NCBI GenBank assembly: GCA_903872345.1 | Contig: CAIQKM010000033.1 | Location: forward strand, 1 to 64,000 | Direction: 5' to 3' | Length of the DNA stretch: 64,000 bases | From: an uncultured Verrucomicrobia subdivision 3 bacterium | Lineage (GTDB): Bacteria; Verrucomicrobiota; Verrucomicrobiia; Limisphaerales; UBA11358 | In this document: positions 25,375 through 33,361 of the stretch, piece by piece | Position numbering within the stretch: the first letter of the stretch is position 1 | Layout of the letters: every line of letters starts with the position of its first letter | Translations under genes and position numbers: made by a program | Notes under the pieces: generated by a model | Databases searched by the model: none | Told to the model about the DNA's origin: nothing | Seen by the model: the letters and a program-made list of their open reading frames with translations, nothing else

Positions 25375-26753
25375 TGAAATTCCGTAATATCTTGCTCGCC
25401 CCGGATTCCGCCGCCGGCGTGCTCCCCGAAGCCGATTTCCAGCGCAAAGTGCTGGGTGGAGTCGAAACCCTGACCAAAGCTCAGGAAAAACAACAGACCG
25501 ACCTCGCCAAGGTGATGGGCGATCTGGACCGCGCTGACAAAGAGGTGAAAGCCGCTTTAGAAGACCTCACCAAAGTCAAGAACCAGTCCAACGCCTCTTA
25601 CGAGGACGTGCTGAAACGCATGGAGAAGGTGCAACGCCAGGTGACGTTGAACGCCAATTCCAGCTTCCGCAATCCCATCCAGCGGGCGCTGGCGGATGAA
25701 GAATTCCGCACGCGCATGAACGCCACGGCGCGCTACATGTTCGCCCTGCAAACCAAATCCAAGTGCGATCCGGCCTACATCAAGCTGGTCGAAGAGGGCA
25801 GCGCCCAAGCCAAAGCCATCACCGGCGTGGATTCCGGCCTCGGCCAGGCCACCGTGCCCACCGACACGTTCAATACGATCTATGATCTGTTGCTCGAATA
25901 CGGCGATTACTCCACGCTGGGCACCACCCGCGTGGGTGCGCGCACCAATGTGCTGCCCGTGGCCACGGCCCGCCCGCAGTTCTACTGGATTGGTTCGCAA
26001 TCCACCCTGGCGGAAGGTTCCGCGATCACGGCCGGTGCCTTCGGTGGTTCGCAGGTGCTGCTCATCATCAACACCCTCGCGGTGCTGATGTATGCCGCGC
26101 GCGAATTGTTGCAGGATTCCACCATTGATCTCGCGCCGTACATCACGCGCCAGTTGGTGCAGAGCATCGCTTGGGGTATGGATACGGCCACCTTCATCGG
26201 CACCGGCAACCAGGACACCACCAACGGCGGTTACGTGGGCATCTTCAATGCCGCGCTGGCCAATACCAACCTGGGCGTGAGCGCCGGGGCCGGTCGCACC
26301 CAGGTGAGCAAGTTGTTGGTGGATGACTTCGTCCAGGCGCAACTCACCGTGAGCGCGCAGGTGCTCCGCAAAAAGCCCATGTGGTGGGCGCACCCCCAGA
26401 TGATGGCGCGCATCGCCCTCATCAAAGACGGTCTCGGCCGCCCGATCTTCCAGACGTGGCAGGAAGTGCCCAACCCCGGATCCATCGGCAGCATCCTCGG
26501 TTTCCCCGTGCATCCCACCGCCATCGCGCCGAACACGGATGGCAACAGCCAGCCCGTGATCGTCTTTGGCGACCCGGATGGGCAGGAAAACGGCATTCGC
26601 GTGGATCTGGAGCTCGCCACCAGCGAAGACATCGGTTTCCCGCAGAACTTGGTGGCTTACCGCGCCCTGCTGCGCGCGGGCTGTAAAATTCTCACCACGG
26701 CGGGTTCTACCACCCTCAAACCCTTTGCCGTGCTCAGCACGGCCGCCGCCTAA
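25371..26753 (+). CDS. HK97-family major capsid protein
   Basis: The 460-aa protein has an N-terminal coiled-coil delta/scaffold domain (about 20-95, 'LTKAQEKQQTDLAKVMGDL') and the HK97 core: 'DSGLGQATVPTDTFNTIYDL', 'QVLLIINTLAVLMYAARELL', 'TFIGTGNQDTTNGGYVGIFN', 'ILGFPVHPTAIAP'. The protease just upstream should remove the N-terminal part, probably near residue 110-160. It forms the head shell, unlike Mu itself, which uses protein T. The first residues ('NILLAPDSAAGV') resemble the start of the exported protein at 30911. Confidence 0.92.
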   Translation: MMKFRNILLAPDSAAGVLPEADFQRKVLGGVETLTKAQEKQQTDLAKVMGDLDRADKEVKAALEDLTKVKNQSNASYEDVLKRMEKVQRQVTLNANSSFRNPIQRALADEEFRTRMNATARYMFALQTKSKCDPAYIKLVEEGSAQAKAITGVDSGLGQATVPTDTFNTIYDLLLEYGDYSTLGTTRVGARTNVLPVATARPQFYWIGSQSTLAEGSAITAGAFGGSQVLLIINTLAVLMYAARELLQDSTIDLAPYITRQLVQSIAWGMDTATFIGTGNQDTTNGGYVGIFNAALANTNLGVSAGAGRTQVSKLLVDDFVQAQLTVSAQVLRKKPMWWAHPQMMARIALIKDGLGRPIFQTWQEVPNPGSIGSILGFPVHPTAIAPNTDGNSQPVIVFGDPDGQENGIRVDLELATSEDIGFPQNLVAYRALLRAGCKILTTAGSTTLKPFAVLSTAAA

Positions 26754-26821
26754 GCAACTGGCGGTGTGGCCCTGCGCTGCGCCGCCAACTTTTTAAAAAC
26801 AACCATTAACCAAACGTTAAA
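26754..26821 (+). terminator. Hairpin after the capsid gene, possible partial terminator
   Basis: GGCGG...CCGCC with a GC-rich interior is followed by AACTTTTTAAAA. This could lower transcription past the capsid gene so that capsid protein is made in excess. The T tract is short, so it is at most a weak terminator. Confidence 0.35.
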
Positions 26822-27712
26822 ATGAAATCTGAAAACGAAATCAAAGCTCTCCCGCTGGAGGATCTCCAGAAATTCGTGATTGAACTGCGCGCGGTGCCCA
26901 CCGGCGACAAGTTCTACCCCACCGCCAAAGTGTTGATCGCCTTTGCGACCGGCCTGAAAAAGTACAAGGAACCGGAGCTCGTGGAAGTGACCAACGAGGC
27001 GGATCATCCCGTGCCCGTGGACGGCAAGGAAATCGCCGCCGGTGCCACCGGCAAGGTGTACCCCTGGCAAGCTGCCGCCCTTTCCCGCTGGCTCACGCCC
27101 GTGGGCAAAGTGGCCAGCCTGCTGCTGTTTCTGTTTGCCCTGGCGTTTACGGCCGGCGCACAGGTTCAGCCGTATGTGCTGGGCAGTGCCAGCCAGTACA
27201 ACGTGGTGGCCGTAAATGGTTTTTATGCCACCACGAATCTGAACGGCCCCACCTTCACCAACGCCACCGGCGGCGGCACGGTCTATTACACGGCCACCGT
27301 CACCAACGCCACGGCCATCTACACCAATGCCAATTGGGCTTTTAACGCCTCCGGCATTTGGACGAACACGCCCACCTACAGCACCAACAACCTGATCAAT
27401 CAGCCGGGCGTGGTGGGTTTGGTGAATTATGACACGGCGAATATCCAGTTCGGCGGCGCGCTCACGGCCGCCGGCACGGGCACCAATGCCCTGGCAAATT
27501 GGGATTTTTCCAATGACGCCGTGAATTGGCAGACCAACGCCCTCGTGCAAACGCTGATCCTGAACGGCACCCAGTTTGTGACCACCAACAGCACGCTCAC
27601 GCTGTTCGGTCCGGGGTACATACGTCTGAACTCCATCAGCATCTCCAACGGCGTGCCGTTCACCAATATCTTGGTGACCGTCAGCCGCAAACCCAGCCGT
27701 ACTGGCCCTTGA
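26822..27712 (+). CDS. Late-operon protein: cytosolic domain, internal signal, exported N/T-rich beta domain
   Basis: The 296-aa protein has three parts. Residues 1-90 are soluble ('LPLEDLQKFVIELRAVPTGD'). Residues about 95-117 are a signal-like hydrophobic segment ending 'ALAFTAGAQ', typical of signal peptidase sites. The rest is rich in Asn, Thr and Gly ('TNATGGGTVYYTATVTNATA'), like verrucomicrobial secreted beta proteins. It directly follows the capsid gene, where head decoration or connector genes usually lie. If the segment acts as a signal, the C-terminal half is exported or surface-anchored. No family recognised. Confidence 0.6.
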   Translation: MKSENEIKALPLEDLQKFVIELRAVPTGDKFYPTAKVLIAFATGLKKYKEPELVEVTNEADHPVPVDGKEIAAGATGKVYPWQAAALSRWLTPVGKVASLLLFLFALAFTAGAQVQPYVLGSASQYNVVAVNGFYATTNLNGPTFTNATGGGTVYYTATVTNATAIYTNANWAFNASGIWTNTPTYSTNNLINQPGVVGLVNYDTANIQFGGALTAAGTGTNALANWDFSNDAVNWQTNALVQTLILNGTQFVTTNSTLTLFGPGYIRLNSISISNGVPFTNILVTVSRKPSRTGP

Positions 27713-27738
27713 ACGCCGGTCTAACCCACGTTTAAGCC

Positions 27739-27921
27739 ATGTTAAATCAACCGCCCCAGGATCGAATGGTACGTGCCGTACAGGCCATTACCAGGTCCGT
27801 GCCTGCGCCCGTTCGGTCTGGGGCGGTTTTCTCCCCCGAAACGCCTGGCTACGAAGAATGGTTGCGCCGCCAGGCCCAGCCGGTTCGTAAATCGGCAATC
27901 GTCAATCGTAAATCCCCATGA
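27739..27921 (+). CDS. Small phage protein
   Basis: A 60-aa Pro- and Arg-rich protein whose last residues ('VRKSAIVNRKSP') are encoded by the leader repeat of the next gene. It overlaps that gene's start by 4 bp. It may be no more than a read-through of spacer DNA; moderate doubt. Confidence 0.35.
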   Translation: MLNQPPQDRMVRAVQAITRSVPAPVRSGAVFSPETPGYEEWLRRQAQPVRKSAIVNRKSP

Positions 27922-28592
27922 ACGCTGGCTTCTCCAATCTCGATTACCTGAAACGCCAGTTGCTGGCCCCGGCCTTGCGCGCCACGGTTACGTACGATGA
28001 CCAGATTCTCGCGCTGGGCCAGGGCGTGGTGGGCATGTTCCAGAATTTGTGCAACCGCGAGTTCGGTTACCAAGCCGGCATTCAGGAGATTGCCCTGGGC
28101 GACCGCTCCTTCTGGTTTGCGCGCCGGATCCCGGTAACGCAATTCACCGGCGTGAACCTGCGTTTTTTTAAGTCCGACGATTGGGTGAGCATTCAGAACC
28201 AGCCCCTGCAGGCGGATGAAGAAAAGGGCCTCATCCATTTCGGCTACACCCTCGGCCGCTCGCCCATTCAATTCCAATTGATTTACAACGGCGGCTATTG
28301 GTGGGAGCAGTTGGAGCCGGATGACGCCGCTTTCCCCAGCGCGATCCCCGCCGACATCACCAACAACGCCGCCGGGATTGATCCCAAGAAATTTTTGCTC
28401 CCGCCCGATCTCCTGCTGGCCTGGGTACTGCAATGTAAGCATATGTGGCAAACGATTGATCCCCGCGGCACCAAGATCGTGGCGGAAGAAAAACTGGCCC
28501 GTGCCGTGCCGCAGCAAGTGTTCGGCGATATGGACCTGGTTCCGCAAGTGGCGAACCTGCTGAAACAATATTACCGCTATCAAATCACCTAG
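27918..28592 (+). CDS. Head-tail connector-like protein
   Basis: The 224-aa protein has 'NLDYLKRQLLAPALRATVTY', 'FQNLCNREFGYQAG' and a helical C-terminus. The first part resembles head-completion proteins of the gp6/neck type that start with a helical DNA-side domain ('.l..vk..l.......D..l'). Position between capsid and tail-completion genes fits. No specific family is named with confidence. Confidence 0.55.
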   Translation: MNAGFSNLDYLKRQLLAPALRATVTYDDQILALGQGVVGMFQNLCNREFGYQAGIQEIALGDRSFWFARRIPVTQFTGVNLRFFKSDDWVSIQNQPLQADEEKGLIHFGYTLGRSPIQFQLIYNGGYWWEQLEPDDAAFPSAIPADITNNAAGIDPKKFLLPPDLLLAWVLQCKHMWQTIDPRGTKIVAEEKLARAVPQQVFGDMDLVPQVANLLKQYYRYQIT

Positions 28593-29153
28593 ATGAGCCA
28601 AGCCTTTGACATCCAAATCTCCGGCGACCTCGTGGCGCAAATCCCGCGCCTCAAGGATCCCGCCGGGCACAGCCGTGCGATCGCGCGGGAGATGGATTAC
28701 CAAAATCAACTCACCGTGGCCCGCATTCAGGCCGGGCACTTGTCCGGCCCCACCAGCGACAGCAGCCTGAGCGTGCGCACCAATCGGCTGCGCAGTTCGG
28801 CCAATGCCAGCAAGGCGGTCATGGCGGGTGCCACCGTGGTGAGCACCATTGGCAGCAACGTGGTTTATGCGGCGGTGCACGAATTTGGCGCGGTGATCCA
28901 GCGCACGGTCAAAGCCGGATCCGTGAAGCTCCGCACCAACAAGCAGGGCAATCTGCTGCGCCGAGGCAACCTCGCCACCTTTGCCGGCCGCAATCACAAA
29001 TCCTTTAAGACGGTGCAATTCAAAGGCGGCAAAAGCTACACCATCACCATCCCGGCGCGCGCGCCCTTCGCCCATGGCATTGCCGACCGCCTGCCGGAAT
29101 ACACCGCCGCGTTTGAAGCCGTGACCGCCGAATACCTGGGAGGGGCTAACTAA
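28593..29153 (+). CDS. Tail completion/virion morphogenesis protein (Mu gpG/HK97 gp10-like)
   Basis: The 186-aa protein has the pattern of this family: 'LSVRTNRLRSSANASKAVMA' then 'STIGSNVVYAAVHEFGAVIQ', matching '.GtnVpYA.iHEfG', and a C-terminal 'IPARAPF' segment followed by a helix. These proteins sit at the head-tail joint or tail end. Start and stop abut the neighbouring genes. Confidence 0.75.
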   Translation: MSQAFDIQISGDLVAQIPRLKDPAGHSRAIAREMDYQNQLTVARIQAGHLSGPTSDSSLSVRTNRLRSSANASKAVMAGATVVSTIGSNVVYAAVHEFGAVIQRTVKAGSVKLRTNKQGNLLRRGNLATFAGRNHKSFKTVQFKGGKSYTITIPARAPFAHGIADRLPEYTAAFEAVTAEYLGGAN

Positions 29154-29890
29154 TGCTCACCGATTTCAAACAGCTCCAGCGCGATGCCGCCTTCGCTTTT
29201 GCCAGCGACAGTCGGTTGCAGACGGTGAACATCATCACGCGCGAGCAGTTGCTGGCGGATCAATCCCGCCTGCCCGATGCCACGCTCAGTGCCGAGGTGC
29301 TCGTGTATATCACGCCGCGCAACGGCAAGATGGGCGTGGGCGTGATTGTGGAGAAGCCGCGCTTTGAAGTGCTGAATCCACAGGCACCGGGGCCGCAAGG
29401 CGACATCGTGATTGAATCCCTGGTGCTGGAAGATCAGCTCACTAACATGGATCCCGCCGAGGGCACCTTGCTGGCCGCGGACTATGTCGCGCAAATCCTG
29501 TTGGAAATCGGCCACGGCTGGAATTTGAATTTCCAATCCGATTTCACGGCGGACCGCCAGGCGATGGTGGAAGCCAAGGAATGGCAGCCGCTGCGCGCCT
29601 ACAAGGTTAGCCACCGCATGATCCTCAGCCGCGCCCAGACCGCGCGTGTGACCACGCCCGCCATCACCAACGATGGCACCAACATCACGCTCACGAACGA
29701 TCCCAGCACGCCGTCCGCCGCCATCTATTACACGCTCAATAGCGATTCCCCGGCCCCGGACAATGCCCAAGCCACCCTTTACACTGGCCCGTTTGCCGCG
29801 CCCGCTGGCACCACCACCTTGCGCTGGGCGGCCTACCAGCCTGGCTGGCTCAATTCTGCGTTCGCCCAAGTAACCATCAACAATAATTAA
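29153..29890 (+). CDS. Tail terminator-like protein with C-terminal chitobiase-type Ig domain
   Basis: Residues 1-165 look like a phage tail-end protein ('VLVYITPRNGKMGVGVIVEK', 'TLLAADYVAQILLEIG'). Residues about 170-245 match the CHB_HEX_C-type Ig-like fold often found in bacterial secreted enzymes: 'AAIYYTLNSDSPAPDNAQAT' then 'YTGPFAAPAGTTTLRW'. Such add-on domains on virion proteins can bind carbohydrate on the host surface. 245 aa in total; the start overlaps the previous stop by 1 bp. Confidence 0.65.
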   Translation: MLTDFKQLQRDAAFAFASDSRLQTVNIITREQLLADQSRLPDATLSAEVLVYITPRNGKMGVGVIVEKPRFEVLNPQAPGPQGDIVIESLVLEDQLTNMDPAEGTLLAADYVAQILLEIGHGWNLNFQSDFTADRQAMVEAKEWQPLRAYKVSHRMILSRAQTARVTTPAITNDGTNITLTNDPSTPSAAIYYTLNSDSPAPDNAQATLYTGPFAAPAGTTTLRWAAYQPGWLNSAFAQVTINNN

Positions 29891-29902
29891 TCCCCAAAAC
29901 CT

Positions 29903-30850
29903 ATGAGTCTATCCATCTCTCGCGCGAACCTGCCTGGCAGCGGCGCACCCAAGATCACCTACAAAGGCGCGACCCTCTGGACGCGCGCCGATTTGATGAT
30001 TCCCCTGAAGCAATCGCTGAAGGAACAAAAAAGCAGCATGTACGGCCTTGTTACGTGGACGCGCGATGGCCGTAGCATTGAATTCGAGATCCCGATCTAC
30101 GGGTTCTGGCAATCGCTTTCCGTGCTGTTTCCCAGCTACATTCTCAACGGCATCTACGGATCCCGCATCTTTGGTCTCACCGACACGCCCTTGACCATTG
30201 TGGCCCGCAATGGCGATCAGATTGTGCTCAACAACGTGCAGCTCGTGGGCATCACCAACCTCAAGCTGAAGGCCAATGAACAGATTTTCTCCGGCAACGC
30301 CAAGTTTGTGGCACTGATCGGCAACAACCTGTCGCCGAATACGCCCAATTCGTATTACACCATTACCACCGGCGCGGCGTATGTGGATGCCGGCTTTGCC
30401 CAGGCGAACTTCAAAGCCCTGGCGTGGACGGGCGCGTGGGGCGCGCGCAGCGGGTTCACCAACATCCTCACCCAAGATGGCTGGGATATTGACTGGCAGG
30501 TGAAATTCCTGAGCCCGGATGATTTGATTGATGGCATCGGCCCCGTGGATAAGTTCTTTGATTCCTGCCTGCCCAAGATTTCCGCCATCGTCGTGGGCCC
30601 CAGCCTGGCGCAGTTGGATGCCGCCGTGGATTTCCAGGGCAACAACGCCACCGTGGGCGCGGACATCGCCGCCGATTCGGATCCGCTCGTGCTCACCGAT
30701 GGCACCAGCACCATCACGCTGGCCGTGAGCAGCGTGATTGAAACCGGCCTCGTCTTTGCGCCCGGTAAAAAACGCATCGCCAAAACCACCTGGCAGGGAA
30801 CGCTCGGCTTCTCCGCCGGCGTGCCCAACGCCATCGCCGCCGTGTCGTGA
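29903..30850 (+). CDS. Major tail tube protein candidate
   Basis: This 315-aa, beta-rich protein has 'PKITYKGATLWTRADLMIPL', 'FEIPIYGFWQSLSVLFPSYI' and 'GFTNILTQDGWDIDWQVKFL'. It follows the tail-end protein and comes before small assembly genes and the tape measure, the normal place of the tube protein. No sheath gene with its typical domain is found beside it, so a non-contractile tail is likely. No family motif is conclusive. Confidence 0.6.
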   Translation: MSLSISRANLPGSGAPKITYKGATLWTRADLMIPLKQSLKEQKSSMYGLVTWTRDGRSIEFEIPIYGFWQSLSVLFPSYILNGIYGSRIFGLTDTPLTIVARNGDQIVLNNVQLVGITNLKLKANEQIFSGNAKFVALIGNNLSPNTPNSYYTITTGAAYVDAGFAQANFKALAWTGAWGARSGFTNILTQDGWDIDWQVKFLSPDDLIDGIGPVDKFFDSCLPKISAIVVGPSLAQLDAAVDFQGNNATVGADIAADSDPLVLTDGTSTITLAVSSVIETGLVFAPGKKRIAKTTWQGTLGFSAGVPNAIAAVS

Positions 30851-30910
30851 GGCCACGACGGGCCATTATTAAAAATGTCTGACCACCCTTAACCAAAAAA
30901 TAAAACACCT

Positions 30911-31564
30911 ATGAAAAAAATCCTGCTCATCGCTGATTCCGCCGCCGGCATTCCGGCTGATGTGGAAGCCAAACTCGAAACCGAAGTCGCCACCGCGCCC
31001 GCGCCCGTGCCCGCGCTGGATACCAAGCCCATCATTGCCGATGTGGAACACGCCATCGCCGCGCTGGCCGCGCAGCCCAACTTGCATCCGCTGCTCGGCT
31101 TCGCCCTCACCAACTTGCGCGGCGCGCACAACGCCCTCAAAGGCCACCTCAAGGGCTTGTCCGCCCTGCTGGTGCTGCTCGCCGTGCTGCTGGCGTTTGC
31201 CAGCCCGGCCCGCGCGCAAATCTTCTACGGCGGCGTGTCCGTGACCAACAGCGCGTTTGCGCCCGTGCAATCCTCGTTTGTGCTGCTCACCAATGTGGCC
31301 TCCTCCACGCTCCCCGCGCGCACGTTGCAAGTGCTGAACATCCAAACGAATCAACCCATTACCGTGTGGTACGCCTACGCCTTCGCCGGGTCCACCAACT
31401 TGTTCCTGGTGAATTCCAACATCTACACCTTCCCCGCCAGCAATGGCTGGGTGAATGGCGCGACGTTCACCACCAACGTGGCCAGCGTCTTTAACAGCGT
31501 GCCGATCCAGCCCTACGGCCTGATCAACCTCGGCGGCTATACCAACACCGTCCTCTTTCAGTGA
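30911..31564 (+). CDS. Late-operon protein with internal Sec-like signal, exported beta domain
   Basis: The 217-aa protein begins 'KKILLIADSAAGIP', close to the capsid N-terminus, then a helical soluble part to about residue 75. A hydrophobic stretch follows ('LSALLVLLAVLLAFASPARA') with an A-R-A site, then an N/T-rich beta domain ('LQVLNIQTNQPITVWYAYAF'). The layout repeats that of the gene at 26822. It lies where siphophages encode tail-assembly chaperones. Export of the C-terminal part is predicted from the signal; function is unknown. Confidence 0.6.
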   Translation: MKKILLIADSAAGIPADVEAKLETEVATAPAPVPALDTKPIIADVEHAIAALAAQPNLHPLLGFALTNLRGAHNALKGHLKGLSALLVLLAVLLAFASPARAQIFYGGVSVTNSAFAPVQSSFVLLTNVASSTLPARTLQVLNIQTNQPITVWYAYAFAGSTNLFLVNSNIYTFPASNGWVNGATFTTNVASVFNSVPIQPYGLINLGGYTNTVLFQ

Positions 31565-31603
31565 GGCCGCTGCCCCGAGACCCGAAATCCGAAACCCGTT
31601 CCC

Positions 31604-31996
31604 GTGAAACTGACTTGGACTCCACCAACCGGCGGTGCCGTGGTGCTTGGCGATGATTCGGTGAAATCCACCATCATCGTCGAGCAACTTGATGCCCCGG
31701 CGCTCGTTCAGAAACTGCTGTTCTTTCGCGGGGTCACCGCCCAACTGGTGGCGCGCGGCGGGGATGAAGGCACGTTTGTGTGCGTCATCCAGCCCGCCCT
31801 GGCCAATGCCGATGCCGCCAGCGCGTATCTCAAAACGGAGCTGGCCCGGTCCGGTCAGGCGGGCAGTCTCGCCTGGGGCCGCGTTTCCGCCATCTTCACG
31901 TTCAACGGTGCCGTGCTGCGCCGGGTGACCGTGGCGGAATTGAACGGCGCGCGGCTGCGGCTGCGCTACTCCTTCGGCTTCGCCTCCCTCACCTGA
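31604..31996 (+). CDS. Small tail-module protein
   Basis: A 130-aa protein from a GTG start, beta-rich ('TGGAVVLGDDSVKSTIIVEQ'), with one Cys. It is preceded by a leader of 'CCGAAATCCGAAACCCG' type. It lies between two exported-looking proteins in the tail module. No family recognised. Confidence 0.5.
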   Translation: MKLTWTPPTGGAVVLGDDSVKSTIIVEQLDAPALVQKLLFFRGVTAQLVARGGDEGTFVCVIQPALANADAASAYLKTELARSGQAGSLAWGRVSAIFTFNGAVLRRVTVAELNGARLRLRYSFGFASLT

Positions 31997-32028
31997 TTTC
32001 CAATTGCCAATTGCCAATCTCCAAAATT

Positions 32029-33315
32029 ATGAGCAAAACCCTGTTTAAAGCCTCTTTAAAGGCCCTGAGCGCCTTTGCCGCCCTCGGCGTGTTTGCCATC
32101 CTCGGTTCCTTTCTACTGGCCCTGTTTTTGCGCTTGGTAACCCTGGCCTGGCACTGGGGCTGGCGGCTGTTCGCCTTGTTGGCCATTTGCCATCTGCCAT
32201 TGGCCATCTCCGCCCGCGCCCAGACCACGGCGGTCTTTTTTTCAATGCAGAACCTGACTGGCGGCGTGAACAACCGGACGATTAACCTTTTGCCGGACAC
32301 CGCCAATGCGCCGGTTTTTGTGGGCACCAATTTGCTCCAACTCGGGCCAATCCAGCTTCAACCGGTGGGCGGCCAAGTGACAACCAACCTGGTGCCGTGG
32401 GGCTACTCGCTCTATGTCCAGGGCTGGCCGCGCCCGGTTCATATTGTGGTGCCCAGCAGCACCAACACGCTCAATGTGGTGGGCATGATTAACACCAATC
32501 TCTACTGGCCGCTGACGATTTACCAAATGACGGCCACCGGCACCAACGGCATTAATGTTACGCAAACCAACAACCAGGTAATCATTGACGGCAGCGGGCT
32601 GGATGCCGCCGGCACCGCGTGGGCGACATTTTCCTTTAATGCCACCAACGGCATCTATGCCTTTAATCTCGCCTCCAGCTATGGCCTGCCCGCCGCCGGC
32701 GTGGTGGGATTGGGATCGGCGGCGTTGGTAAGCACCAACACGTTTTACAGTCAGGGCGTTTCGGGTTACTTGGATATCCTGTACAACCTCGCGCAAGGCC
32801 AGGTGGGCTGGCTGGTCGTGAGCAACTTGTCTTCCATTCAGGCCGTGCCGCCATTGTTGGATTACTTGTGGACCGCCGGAAACAATACGGCCTCGCTCGC
32901 CACGTTTGCCGCCGTGAGCACCAATCAAATCACGGTTTACGGCGCGGGCACGGCCAGCGCCAACGGCACCTACACCTTCAACGCGGCCGCCGGTGTTTGG
33001 ACGAATGCCGCCACGGCCGATACGATCACCAACAGCGGTGCCTACCTCATCATTGCCACCGGGGCCACCAAACTCTACAAATCGTCCAATGCCCTGGCCT
33101 ATCCGGCCGGCAGCGGCGCATGGTTCAATGGCAGCGGTTACAGTGGCAGTTCGCCCATGCCCTACAATGCGTTTCTGCGGGTAACGGATTATTCGCTCAA
33201 TAATGTTGCGCCCACCAACATTCCCGGCAAAGCCCTGACCGGCCTTGCCACCAACACAGTCGTGCCGATCTCCGCGCATGTGACCAATGGCGTTGTTACG
33301 TGGACCAGCCCGTAA
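32029..33315 (+). CDS. Late-operon exported protein, large N/T-rich beta domain
   Basis: Start at 'MSKTLFKASLKALS' (428 aa). The N-terminus has two hydrophobic segments ('FAALGVFAILGSFLLALFL' and 'LFALLAICHLPLAISARA') ending in an A-R-A site, compatible with a signal anchor plus cleavage. The rest is Asn/Thr/Gly-rich beta sequence such as 'SSTNTLNVVGMINTNLYWPL' and 'TGTNGINVTQTNNQVI', the latter typical of tail-fibre stems. It precedes the tape measure gene. A surface or fibre function is inferred. Confidence 0.6.
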   Translation: MSKTLFKASLKALSAFAALGVFAILGSFLLALFLRLVTLAWHWGWRLFALLAICHLPLAISARAQTTAVFFSMQNLTGGVNNRTINLLPDTANAPVFVGTNLLQLGPIQLQPVGGQVTTNLVPWGYSLYVQGWPRPVHIVVPSSTNTLNVVGMINTNLYWPLTIYQMTATGTNGINVTQTNNQVIIDGSGLDAAGTAWATFSFNATNGIYAFNLASSYGLPAAGVVGLGSAALVSTNTFYSQGVSGYLDILYNLAQGQVGWLVVSNLSSIQAVPPLLDYLWTAGNNTASLATFAAVSTNQITVYGAGTASANGTYTFNAAAGVWTNAATADTITNSGAYLIIATGATKLYKSSNALAYPAGSGAWFNGSGYSGSSPMPYNAFLRVTDYSLNNVAPTNIPGKALTGLATNTVVPISAHVTNGVVTWTSP

Positions 33316-33361
33316 CCCCTAACCCCGAAATCCGAGACCCGAAACCCGTTTCCGAGCTGCC

